From positions 154,330-218,329 of the forward strand of contig JAQWNP010000010.1 of NCBI GenBank assembly GCA_029268515.1: a stretch of 64,000 nt of DNA, written 5' to 3'. The stretch is from Phycisphaerales bacterium. Its GTDB lineage: Bacteria; Planctomycetota; Phycisphaerae; Phycisphaerales; SM1A02. How positions within the stretch are numbered: position 1 is the first letter of the stretch; every line of letters begins with the position of its first letter. A program made the position numbers and the translations under genes. The notes under the pieces are model-generated. The model had not been told where the DNA came from, did not search any database, and saw nothing but the letters and a program-made list of their open reading frames with translations. Shown here one piece after another: positions 45,978-53,842 of the stretch.

Positions 45978-47498
45978 ATGGCTCGAATCAACTCTAATAT
46001 CTCCTCATTAATTGCCCAGCGAAATCTGGCGCAGTCTAATACCGATCTTGCAACAAGCCTCGAACGCTTGTCAACGGGTTTGCAGATTAATGGTGGCGCA
46101 GACAATCCTGCAGGGTTGATTATTTCAGAGCGGCTTCGGTCAGAACTTAACGGTATGAATCAGGCCGTTAATAATTCAGAACGAGCAAGTAGTGTCATAG
46201 CGACCACAGAAGGTTATCTTTCTGAGATATCTGACCTACTGAACTCTGTCAAAGGTCTTGTCACTGAGGCAGCGAACACTGGTGGCGTTAGTCTCGACGA
46301 GATTAAAGCAAATCAGATGCAAATCGATGATGCCATTGACTCAATTACACGTATCAGTAACACGGCGAGTTTTGCTGGTCTACAGCTACTCAACGGATCA
46401 ATGTCTTACATGACGTCAGGAATTTCTAATTCTGATATTGATGCGGTTCAGGTGTGGAGTGCTCAGTTTGGGAACGCAGATCAGGTACCAGTGAGTGTTG
46501 AGGTTGTCACAGCTGCTGAACAGGCTTCGCTTTTTCTTTCGGGCACCACTTCTGAGGGTAATCCACCGGCGGGTATCTTGCTCTCAACAGTGACTCTTGA
46601 AATTGCGGGAAATACGGGTGTACAGTCACTGACCTTTGTGTCCGGTACGACCTATGATGACATTGCCAATGCCATTAACACACTTTCTGAATCAACTGGT
46701 GTGCAAGCTTCGCTATTCAATGTCGCCGATGCTTCAAGCGGTCTGACTTTCACATCAACTGGCTATGGAGACGACCAGTTCGTTTCAGTAAGACCAATAG
46801 GGCAGGGCGGTGAAACTTGGCAGACACATCTTGCCAAGGCAGCTGATCCACTGAATCCAACCGCTGGCGAAGCTCAAGCAACTGAACGTGATGAGGGTGT
46901 CAATGTTGGGGCGATCGTCAATGGAGCCCTTGCCGTTGGCACCGGATTGGAGCTCGCACTCAATACCACGGGTTTGACATTAGACATGGTGCTGACCGAA
47001 ACCTTTGCAACAACGGTCTCTGGCACAAGTAGTGATTTCTCTCTGACTGGTGGCGGTGTTAACTTCCAGCTGGGCCCAACGATCTCAGAATCTCAACGTG
47101 TTGGGCTGGGTATTCCGTCGGTGGCCGCCAGTAGATTGGGTGGTACCGTCTTAGAGGGGGTCCGATATTGCCTAGATTCCTTGCGTACAGGTGGTGACAA
47201 TTCACTTGTCGCAGGCGCCTCAGCAAACGCTTCTTCAATCTTGGAAAGTGCAATAAATGAGGTTGCGCAGCTACGCGGCCGACTTGGAGCATTCGAGCGT
47301 AATACCATCGATACAAGTATTAGGTCCTTGCAGATTGGGATCGAGAATATCACGGCATCTGAATCTAGAATCAGGGATACAGACTTCGCGAAGGAAACGG
47401 CCGCGCTGACACGAGCACAGATTCTCGCGCAGGCCGGCACATCTGTATTGGCAACAGCCAATGCACAAGCGCAAAACGTGCTTGCATTGCTTTCGTAG
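45978..47498 (+). CDS. fliC: Flagellin, copy 1
   Basis: A 506-residue filament subunit. The conserved N-terminal D0/D1 begins ARINSNISSLIAQRNLAQS, with LERLSTGLQINGGADNPAGL, and the C-terminal D0/D1 ends AQILAQAGTSVLATANAQAQ plus NVLALLS. The central ~250 residues form variable surface domains with a flagellin-IN-like stretch (GVQSLTFVSGTTYDDIANAI). It is the first of two flagellin genes and lies directly after csrA. Its mRNA leader carries GGA motifs in the ribosome site. Confidence 0.95.
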   Translation: MARINSNISSLIAQRNLAQSNTDLATSLERLSTGLQINGGADNPAGLIISERLRSELNGMNQAVNNSERASSVIATTEGYLSEISDLLNSVKGLVTEAANTGGVSLDEIKANQMQIDDAIDSITRISNTASFAGLQLLNGSMSYMTSGISNSDIDAVQVWSAQFGNADQVPVSVEVVTAAEQASLFLSGTTSEGNPPAGILLSTVTLEIAGNTGVQSLTFVSGTTYDDIANAINTLSESTGVQASLFNVADASSGLTFTSTGYGDDQFVSVRPIGQGGETWQTHLAKAADPLNPTAGEAQATERDEGVNVGAIVNGALAVGTGLELALNTTGLTLDMVLTETFATTVSGTSSDFSLTGGGVNFQLGPTISESQRVGLGIPSVAASRLGGTVLEGVRYCLDSLRTGGDNSLVAGASANASSILESAINEVAQLRGRLGAFERNTIDTSIRSLQIGIENITASESRIRDTDFAKETAALTRAQILAQAGTSVLATANAQAQNVLALLS

Positions 47499-47504
47499 GA
47501 GAAA

Positions 47505-47528
47505 GATAAGCGAAGATCTTCGCTTATC
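47505..47528. other. Perfect 24-base palindrome after flagellin copy 1
   Basis: The half-site GATAAGCGAAGA is followed at once by its exact reverse complement, six bases after the flagellin stop. As RNA it can fold only by opening the centre into a small loop. As DNA it is a dyad that a dimeric protein could bind. No U-run follows directly; the true terminator appears to be the next hairpin. Confidence 0.5.
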
Positions 47529-47554
47529 TGACGCCCGATAACTGAAAATATGAG

Positions 47555-47583
47555 ATGACCCTCGTCTTTGTGGCGAGGGTCAT
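47555..47583 (+). terminator. Terminator-like hairpin after flagellin copy 1
   Basis: ATGACCCTCG and CGAGGGTCAT form a perfect ten-pair stem around a nine-base loop. Only a short T-rich stretch follows (TTGATATT), so termination may be incomplete. It lies about 57 bases after the stop codon. Confidence 0.6.
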
Positions 47584-47917
47584 TTGATATTGCGGATAGA
47601 TAGAGCCATCACAGGCTTAGGTCGCAGAGGGCGGCTTCTGTCTGAAAAGTCTATTTACTTCCCAGTGGCTCGAGCCCCTGTGAAGATTGTATGAAGGATA
47701 GAGGTGCCCAAAAACAGTCGCATGCCCTTGAGAAAATAGGGCAACGCACAATTCTGAGTATCACGGTTCCTTCGGGGGAATTTTCAGGACGTTCTATGGT
47801 CGCTGTTTGATATTCACGGCTCAAAGAAATGCCGGTATTTAGAACCGGTTGTAACAACTAACGGATTGACCGGCTATCAGGGCACGATGGCCAACTCATT
47901 GATTCAGGGAGGATCAA
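47584..47917 (+). promoter_or_regulatory. Gene-free stretch with the second flagellin promoter and leader
   Basis: About 330 bases without a convincing gene. The hairpin CCGGT...ACCGG (near 47831-47847) sits about 75 bases before the start. AGGGAGGA (47906-47913) is the ribosome site of flagellin copy 2 and again holds GGA, a likely CsrA target. I searched by eye for a sigma-28-type (TAAA / GCCGATAA) or sigma-54-type (TGGCAC / TTGC) promoter and found no good match. Confidence 0.45.
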
Positions 47918-49387
47918 ATGACTCGTATTAATACAAATGTCTCATCAATGCTGGCGCAGCGGGTTCTTGGCTCGCAAAACAATGCGCTCACAACGAGCTT
48001 GGAGCGGCTGAGCACAGGACTTCGGCTCAACCGTGGTGCTGATGGCCCTGCCGATCTCATAGTGAGTGAATCACTTCGGGCTGAGCAGGTTGCTATCAAC
48101 GCAGCGATTAGCAACGCGCAGCGAGCGGAACAACTTGTGAATGTGGCTGAAGGTGGTCTACAAGAGATCAGCACACTTCTTCTAGAGTTGCAAACATTAG
48201 TTGGCAAGAGTGCGAATGAAGCTGGTTTCTCCGCTGAAGAGCGTGAAGCAAATCAGCTAGAAATTGATTCCATCTTGCAGACGATTGATCGTGTGGCAAA
48301 TTCTACCGAGTTCAATGGTATTAAATTGCTCAACGGTAACTTTGACTATACAACTTCTGGTGTCTCGTCTGATCTTGCTGACGTTACGATCAACTCGGCT
48401 CGCATGCCTAATACTGGAAGTGCAACATTAGATGTGACCGTCGATGTGCTCACAGCAGCTGAAAATGGCACTGTCTATCTCTCAACGACTGCGAATCTGG
48501 ATAACTCAGACAACGGTTCTATCACGTTTGAGATTGCAGGCAATCAGGGTGTCCAGCAATTTACCTTTGCTTCAGGTACAGCGCAGGCGGACATTATTAC
48601 AGCAATCAATTCTTTCAGTGAGTCTCTTGGCGTCAACGCAAGCCAGGCAGCAGGAAATACAGATCGAATTGCTATTACATCAAGTGGTTATGGTGAACAA
48701 TCATTTGTAGATGTATCAATGCTCGAAGGTGCAGCAGATGATCTCATCTTCGATGTTGAAGTCGCAGGTACTGGAAGTAGCGATGTTCGAGATTCAGGAG
48801 CAGACGCTTCTGTACTCATTAACGGTACGCAGGCAGCAGTTAACGGGCTCCACGCACGTGTTGCTAGTGATGGCTTTGATGTTGCAATCAACATTGATGG
48901 CGATTCAACACTCAATGGTGCTGCGCAATCCACAAGCTTCTCAATTACTGGTGGCGGAGCAGACTTTAACATTGCTCCAGATGTCAGCCTCTCAAGCAAG
49001 GTATCAATGGGTATTCATGCAGCAACTACCGGAAGCTTAGGTGGTTCTGAATGGGGTTACCTGTCATCCTTGAAGTCTGGCGGTTCTTCGAATGTAGCTG
49101 ACGGGAATCTGTCGGGTGCTCAGTCTATTGTGAGTGATGCGATTGAACAGGTTGCTTCGATGCGAGGTCGTTTGGGTGCATTCCAGCGAAACACATTAGG
49201 TTCGACTATTAATAATCTGGGTGTCACGCTAGAGAATACCGCTGCTGCTGAGTCACAGATCCGTGACACAGATTTTGCAGCAGAAACTGCGGCACTGACA
49301 CGACAGCAGATTTTGGCGCAAGCATCAACGCAGGCGTTGTTGATTGCAAATGCACAGCCGCAATCGGTATTGGCATTGCTGGGCTAA
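47918..49387 (+). CDS. Flagellin, copy 2
   Basis: A 489-residue flagellin paralogous to copy 1. The conserved ends are TRINTNVSSMLAQRVLGSQ with LERLSTGLRLNRGADGPADL, and LTRQQILAQASTQALLIANA plus QSVLALLG. The middle again has a flagellin-IN-like part (GNQGVQQFTFASGTAQADII) but is otherwise diverged. Two unequal flagellins suggest a composite filament or alternative expression. It ends the rightward flagellar block and is followed by two strong terminators. Confidence 0.95.
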   Translation: MTRINTNVSSMLAQRVLGSQNNALTTSLERLSTGLRLNRGADGPADLIVSESLRAEQVAINAAISNAQRAEQLVNVAEGGLQEISTLLLELQTLVGKSANEAGFSAEEREANQLEIDSILQTIDRVANSTEFNGIKLLNGNFDYTTSGVSSDLADVTINSARMPNTGSATLDVTVDVLTAAENGTVYLSTTANLDNSDNGSITFEIAGNQGVQQFTFASGTAQADIITAINSFSESLGVNASQAAGNTDRIAITSSGYGEQSFVDVSMLEGAADDLIFDVEVAGTGSSDVRDSGADASVLINGTQAAVNGLHARVASDGFDVAINIDGDSTLNGAAQSTSFSITGGGADFNIAPDVSLSSKVSMGIHAATTGSLGGSEWGYLSSLKSGGSSNVADGNLSGAQSIVSDAIEQVASMRGRLGAFQRNTLGSTINNLGVTLENTAAAESQIRDTDFAAETAALTRQQILAQASTQALLIANAQPQSVLALLG

Positions 49388-49422
49388 TCGCAGTGCTTCA
49401 TCGTTTGTAAGCGATATCAATG

Positions 49423-49457
49423 AGTCGCCCCGACCAGAAGGTTGGGGCGACTTTTTT
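49423..49457 (+). terminator. Intrinsic terminator of the flagellar block
   Basis: AGTCGCCCCGACC pairs with GGTTGGGGCGACT (one G-U pair) around a short AGAA-type loop, followed by a T-run. It lies about 36 bases after the flagellin copy 2 stop and has the full hairpin-plus-U form. Confidence 0.85.
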
Positions 49458-49473
49458 ATATGGTTGTAAATAG

Positions 49474-49505
49474 AAAGGACCCGCAGTTGAACTGCGGGTC
49501 CTTTT
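49474..49505. terminator. Bidirectional terminator between flagellin copy 2 and the prepilin-type gene
   Basis: A perfect 14-pair stem (AAAGGACCCGCAGT and its complement) surrounds a TGA loop. A/T runs flank both sides, so it can stop the rightward flagellar transcript and the leftward prepilin-type transcript, whose stop lies 26 bases away. Confidence 0.8.
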
Positions 49506-49531
49506 GAAAAGCGGCGTGTGACTGCTAGAAA

Positions 49532-50755
49532 TTAGTAGCCTTGTCCACCAGTGACATGGTCTTTGCCACGTGCACCGTTGGTTGTATAAATAGGGCCACC
49601 CCAGCTGCACCAGTTATCATCAGCAAACATTTGGCGGAAGCCTTCATCTGCTGAGCCATCTATATGGCGTTCCTGTAGTGAGCCACCATCTGGAGTGTTG
49701 GTGTTCCACATACCAACGCCATTATTCTGGCTGCCAATTTGCAGATTCTGCTGTCTCATTTCTTCAACATTGAGCCCAATATTACTGCCGTCCCAGTTCA
49801 CCTTCTCAGGTGTTGACCATGGGGAGTGATTGAATTGATGTGGCTCGCAGTTTGCATAGGTCGGTTGGGGATAGTACTCGGCGAAGGCTGGATTGGCTTC
49901 CATATGTGGGTTGCACTGGTTTTGTGAATTCTGGTACCAGCCATACTCACCAAGCAAGACCTTTTGATTGGCAAATTTAACCTGTGAACCACGTGGTGCC
50001 TTGTAGCCTGTTGGCATATCAAGTGGGCTTGTCCAGGAGCTGGTGTTGCCGTTGGAAGCACTCATGACCTGAGGGCTAAACATACCAGCAGGGCTGATGT
50101 AGTAACTGCACTGTCCTGGTGCACCACCGCCACGGATACTGGGATCGGCAGAGAACGAGCCAGGAGCTTGGCGGGCGGTTTCGGTACCTTCCCATCCAGC
50201 ATAGTCCTTGGGAGCGTACCAGCTTTCAGAGTAGTACCGACCGTCAACGTAGTCGTGTAGTAACTTGGCATTCGGATGTCGGTAAAGGCCTTCATTGACA
50301 AATGCAGCATTCGTCAAGGTTGGGCCAGATCTAAACTGGAAGGGCACGTTTAGAAATGGTGGGGGCATCGTCCAGTAGTTCATACTATTGCTGGACCCAC
50401 CCTGCATGACTTCACCGAGCTTAAGTCCTGGAAATCCTGACCAGATATCGCCTTGTGAAGCATTACCACCAGTATCGCCTCGGAAAGCATCATAAGCATT
50501 AGAGGCTTGAGTGATGTCATCACCAAAGGTAGACAGATTATCTGGTACTGCACTTGGCTGTTGGCCGTCGTTCTCAGTGCCAAAGGTCATCATCCCTTGG
50601 TAGATGGTATTGAGATTGGATTTTGACTGAGTGGTCAGTGCTGTATCGCGTACTTTATTGAGGGTCGGCAATAGAATTGCGATGAGAAGTGCAATGATTG
50701 CAATCACCACAAGGAGCTCAATAATTGTGAACGCTCGTCTAAAATTCGACTTCAT
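49532..50755 (-). CDS. Large prepilin-type N-methylation domain protein (planctomycete type)
   Basis: A 407-residue protein. The leader NFRRA is followed by FTIIELLVVIAIIALLIAIL and PTLNKVRD, a perfect prepilin cleavage and helix motif of the style found in large families in planctomycetes. The rest is rich in Asn, Gly, Ser and aromatic residues (GGGAPGQCSYYISPAGMF, for example). It looks like an exported surface domain of unknown role, and is not a usual pilin. AGGAA lies before the ATG. It is monocistronic and ends at a bidirectional terminator. Confidence 0.8.
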   Translation of the reverse strand: MKSNFRRAFTIIELLVVIAIIALLIAILLPTLNKVRDTALTTQSKSNLNTIYQGMMTFGTENDGQQPSAVPDNLSTFGDDITQASNAYDAFRGDTGGNASQGDIWSGFPGLKLGEVMQGGSSNSMNYWTMPPPFLNVPFQFRSGPTLTNAAFVNEGLYRHPNAKLLHDYVDGRYYSESWYAPKDYAGWEGTETARQAPGSFSADPSIRGGGAPGQCSYYISPAGMFSPQVMSASNGNTSSWTSPLDMPTGYKAPRGSQVKFANQKVLLGEYGWYQNSQNQCNPHMEANPAFAEYYPQPTYANCEPHQFNHSPWSTPEKVNWDGSNIGLNVEEMRQQNLQIGSQNNGVGMWNTNTPDGGSLQERHIDGSADEGFRQMFADDNWCSWGGPIYTTNGARGKDHVTGGQGY

Positions 50756-51248
50756 TGACTAGTTCCTTCCTGATCTTGACTCAAGACGTCATATTTGTAA
50801 GTACAGGCTGTTCAAAAGTTTGATCTTGCGATCGCTGTGATCATCCTACACACAATTCCCTTGAAGGCGGCAAGAATAAGCACTCTCAAGCGCTGTCTAT
50901 GACCGCACAACCGTGCCTCAGGGGCACCGTAGCAATCACATCCTAAACACTTTGGAATGCCTGCTTTAGGTTCAAAGAACCCTCCGCTACCATCCAGAAC
51001 AAGAGACCAAAACAACGGGTTGGAAGACATGAGGCCGATAACCCGCCTAAAAAACCAGCCATAAAACCTCGACGCCCGAGGTAACTATGACATTCGGCCA
51101 CTTACATAGTCCCGCATGGTTTGAGTTATGGCAAGTCGAATTCCACAGAATTGAACCCTTTTTGACTTCTTTCCTCAGATGATCAGGGTGGTCAGAAGCC
51201 CTGATAGAGGCGTTCTGGGTCCGATTTCAGCGGCATCTGTGGGCCTTT
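50756..51248. other. Gene-free stretch between the prepilin-type gene and ruvB
   Basis: About 490 bases. A leftward 72-codon frame (50812-51030) has no Shine-Dalgarno or recognisable similarity and I do not call it. Two hairpins lie near the ruvB end: ATCAGGG...CCCTGAT (51182-51205, ten-base loop) and CCTCG-ACGCC-CGAGG (51067-51081). Read leftwards, the second is followed by TTTTA and could end the ruvB transcript about 170 bases after its stop. The left part should contain the promoter of the prepilin-type gene. Confidence 0.4.
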
Positions 51249-52319
51249 TTAGGCTCTCACTTGCTGTGGGTGGGTTTTGGCTGGCTGGCTATCGCCTTGA
51301 AGGTAGGCCTGGCCAGTAGGGGTCAATTGCCGTCCTTGCCGGGTACGAGCTAGAAAACCAACTTGAAGCAGGTAGGGTTCAACTAGGTCTTGCAAGGTGC
51401 CGGCATCATCTCCCATGGTTGCAGCCATGGCCTCTACTCCTACGGGCCCACCAGCATAGACCTCATTGAGGGTCTTCAAATAGCGACGGTCAAGTTCGTC
51501 GAGGCCAAGTTCATCAATGCGTTCAAGGGCTAATGCCTCTTCCACAACCAGCTCGCTAATGGAGCCACCAAATCGGACTTGGGCCAAATCACGAACACGC
51601 CGTAAGAGCCGGAGGGTGACGCGAGGGGTACCGCGGCTACGCCTGGCAATCGCCTGGCGCGCATTTTTTGTCATCGAGGGTAGGCCGAGGCGATCGGCCG
51701 CTCGATGGAGGATCTCGACTAGTTCTTTCTCATCATAAAAGCGAAGGTGGTTGACTAAGCCAAAGCGGCTTCGCAAGGCCGCCGTGAGCAATCCAGCTCG
51801 GGTTGTGGCACCAATGAGGGTAAATGGTTTGAGTTGGTAGGTCACCATTCGGGCGTGCATACCAGCATCAAGTGTGAAATCGATCTTGTAGTCCTCCATC
51901 GCAGGGTAGAGGTACTCTTCAACGGCTGCAGGCAGTCGGTGGATTTCATCAATAAAGAGCACGTCGCCAGCCTGCATCTTAGTTAGTGTGCCAACGAGAT
52001 CACTCGCCTTGGTCAGTGCTGGACCAGAGGCTTGGTGTAGCTGTGTACCCATTTCCACAGCCACCACATGAGCAAGGGTCGTTTTCCCCAGTCCTGGCGG
52101 TCCATGTAATAGGAGATGCTCCATCGGATCACTTCGTTGTTGAGCGGCTTGCAATGCGATTCGCAAGGTCTCTAGCATCTCGGATTGGCCGATATATTGG
52201 GCCAGTTCCTGTGGGCGAACGCTACTTTGATTGGCGGTTGGTTCAACACCTGTGGGGTGCTCTTCGACCGTCACCTCTTTATTGGTAGCTTTGCCGCAGA
52301 CAACGCGCTGTCGTGCCAT
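51249..52319 (-). CDS. ruvB: Holliday junction branch-migration ATPase RuvB
   Basis: A 356-residue AAA+ helicase that drives Holliday junction branch migration together with RuvA. Motifs: RPQELAQYIGQSEMLETL, Walker A LLHGPPGLGKTTLAHVV, Walker B DVLFIDEIHRLP, sensor TLIGATTRAGLLTAALRSRFG, and the C-terminal winged helix (EPYLLQVGFLARTRQGRQLT). I chose the ATG at 52319 with GGAAGG upstream. Codons to 52460 stay open but lack family similarity. ruvA and ruvC are not adjacent. Confidence 0.94.
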   Translation of the reverse strand: MARQRVVCGKATNKEVTVEEHPTGVEPTANQSSVRPQELAQYIGQSEMLETLRIALQAAQQRSDPMEHLLLHGPPGLGKTTLAHVVAVEMGTQLHQASGPALTKASDLVGTLTKMQAGDVLFIDEIHRLPAAVEEYLYPAMEDYKIDFTLDAGMHARMVTYQLKPFTLIGATTRAGLLTAALRSRFGLVNHLRFYDEKELVEILHRAADRLGLPSMTKNARQAIARRSRGTPRVTLRLLRRVRDLAQVRFGGSISELVVEEALALERIDELGLDELDRRYLKTLNEVYAGGPVGVEAMAATMGDDAGTLQDLVEPYLLQVGFLARTRQGRQLTPTGQAYLQGDSQPAKTHPQQVRA

Positions 52320-52507
52320 GACGGGACCTTCCCTGGTCGTATTGATCTGCGATAACCATGCAGATCGATGTGGCCTGAATATTGGCCTGGTTTGTAGCTG
52401 AATCACACTATAGCGGCCAATCCCTAACAGATATCGACCAACTGCGTGGTTCGCCTCCACAGAGTGACTTTGGAATCGCTTTCGTACTCAGTGGTCATGC
52501 ATGATTT

Positions 52508-53842
52508 TCAATCGATTTTGTCGGCATGGTGCTCAGCAAGCGAAGCTCGAAGTGACTTTTTGCTCCAGGTCAGTTTCATGCAATGAGACCCGTCGAGTAG
52601 ATCACTGATGGTTTGGCCGAGAAAGACCTGCCGCCAGCCCTTAGGAAGCGCAGAGGCTGCACCTTCACCTCGACGGTGGGCCAGCATCGCTTGGCCGGTT
52701 GTGGCTCTGGTGATCACCAGCGATGGGGCGACACCGCTACCGAGACACCAAGCTTGAATCAATGCCCACAAGTGATCGGTTGTGGCCCGCTGTTCAAAAG
52801 TGAGATCCGGTTCTTGAGAGCTAGGCCATGAGGACTTTGGCTCAGCGAGTGCAGTTTGCGTAGCATCGATCAGCTGTTGTCCATAGGCCTCAGCAAGCGG
52901 GCGTGGCAGCCCCTGGACCTGCTTAAGTTCTGGGATGCTATTTCGGGGTGTACGGGACAATGCGAGTAGCACCTCATCCTTAAGCAGTGTTCGTGGTGGA
53001 AGATCATGCTCACGAGCAGCTGCATCGCGTACCGCAACCAAGGCACGAAGCACCGTCAAACTGCGCGGCCCCATCGAACGACTCTTGCGAATTCGCTGAT
53101 AAGCAGTTTTAGGATTGAACTGATAGTTACCCATCTCTTCCAAACGCATCATTTCTTGACGCGCCCAGTCCATATGGCCCGCTTCGTCGAGCTTCTTACA
53201 AAGCTTCTGGCGCAACAGAAGTAGAAAGCGGACATCATTGGCGGCGTATTCAATATGGACATCTGACAGTGGGCGTTCATCCCAGTGTGTAAAGGTCAGA
53301 GACTTAGGTAGTTTGTACTTACAGAAACGCTCGACCAACCGTGCCAAAGAGACGGGGTATCCCTGGCCTACAAACGCCGCTGCAATCTGGACATCGAAGA
53401 TATTGGAAGGTGCCTTCCCCCCCAATCGAACGACTGGTTCAAGATCCTGCTGGCCGGCATGGACGACGACATCAATATCAGGATCGGCAAGTACTTCCCA
53501 GACTCCGCTGAGATCCAGATCAGCCATGGCATCAACAACCGCTATTTGTTCGGTCGTGACCAATTGAATGAGGCAGAGCTTGGGAAAATAGCTGAGTTCA
53601 CCTACGAATTCAGTGTCGTACGCCACGCACTTACACTCGTGTATATGTTTGAGGAAGGCGTCTAGTTTGTTTTGTGTCTCAATAAATACGGGTGGGTCGG
53701 TGACAATGAGATCGTTCTCTGGCAGTTTGGCCGGCTTCACCAGTGCATTTGCTTCGCTCGAAGATAATGCATGTTGACGTGTACGCTTTCGACTCCTGTG
53801 TGTATGCGCCAGAACATTCTTTTTCTTTGGGGTGGGACTCAT
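52508..53842 (-). CDS. rnd: Ribonuclease D-like 3'-5' exonuclease
   Basis: A 444-residue protein with a DEDDy exonuclease domain: CVAYDTEFVGE (Exo I), VVVHAGQQDLEPVVRL (Exo II), and IEYAANDVRFLLLLRQ (Exo III with Tyr). An HRDC domain follows (MGPRSLTVLRALVAVRDAAARE...). RNase D trims the 3' ends of tRNA and other small RNAs. A very basic N-terminus (MSPTPKKKNVLAHTHRSRKR) may aid RNA binding. The ATG at 53842 overlaps the preceding stop by 4 bp and has GAGGAG upstream. The C-terminal ~120 residues look like a second HRDC-type region. Confidence 0.88.
   Translation of the reverse strand: MSPTPKKKNVLAHTHRSRKRTRQHALSSSEANALVKPAKLPENDLIVTDPPVFIETQNKLDAFLKHIHECKCVAYDTEFVGELSYFPKLCLIQLVTTEQIAVVDAMADLDLSGVWEVLADPDIDVVVHAGQQDLEPVVRLGGKAPSNIFDVQIAAAFVGQGYPVSLARLVERFCKYKLPKSLTFTHWDERPLSDVHIEYAANDVRFLLLLRQKLCKKLDEAGHMDWARQEMMRLEEMGNYQFNPKTAYQRIRKSRSMGPRSLTVLRALVAVRDAAAREHDLPPRTLLKDEVLLALSRTPRNSIPELKQVQGLPRPLAEAYGQQLIDATQTALAEPKSSWPSSQEPDLTFEQRATTDHLWALIQAWCLGSGVAPSLVITRATTGQAMLAHRRGEGAASALPKGWRQVFLGQTISDLLDGSHCMKLTWSKKSLRASLAEHHADKID

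Noticed and set aside
47584..47917. Sigma-28 or sigma-54 flagellin promoter
   Set aside because: No pair of elements with right sequence and spacing was found by eye; a promoter must exist but I cannot place it.
50812..51030. Leftward 72-codon frame between the prepilin-type gene and ruvB
   Set aside because: Composition is unlike neighbouring proteins, and no ribosome site or domain is visible; a short real gene cannot be fully excluded.
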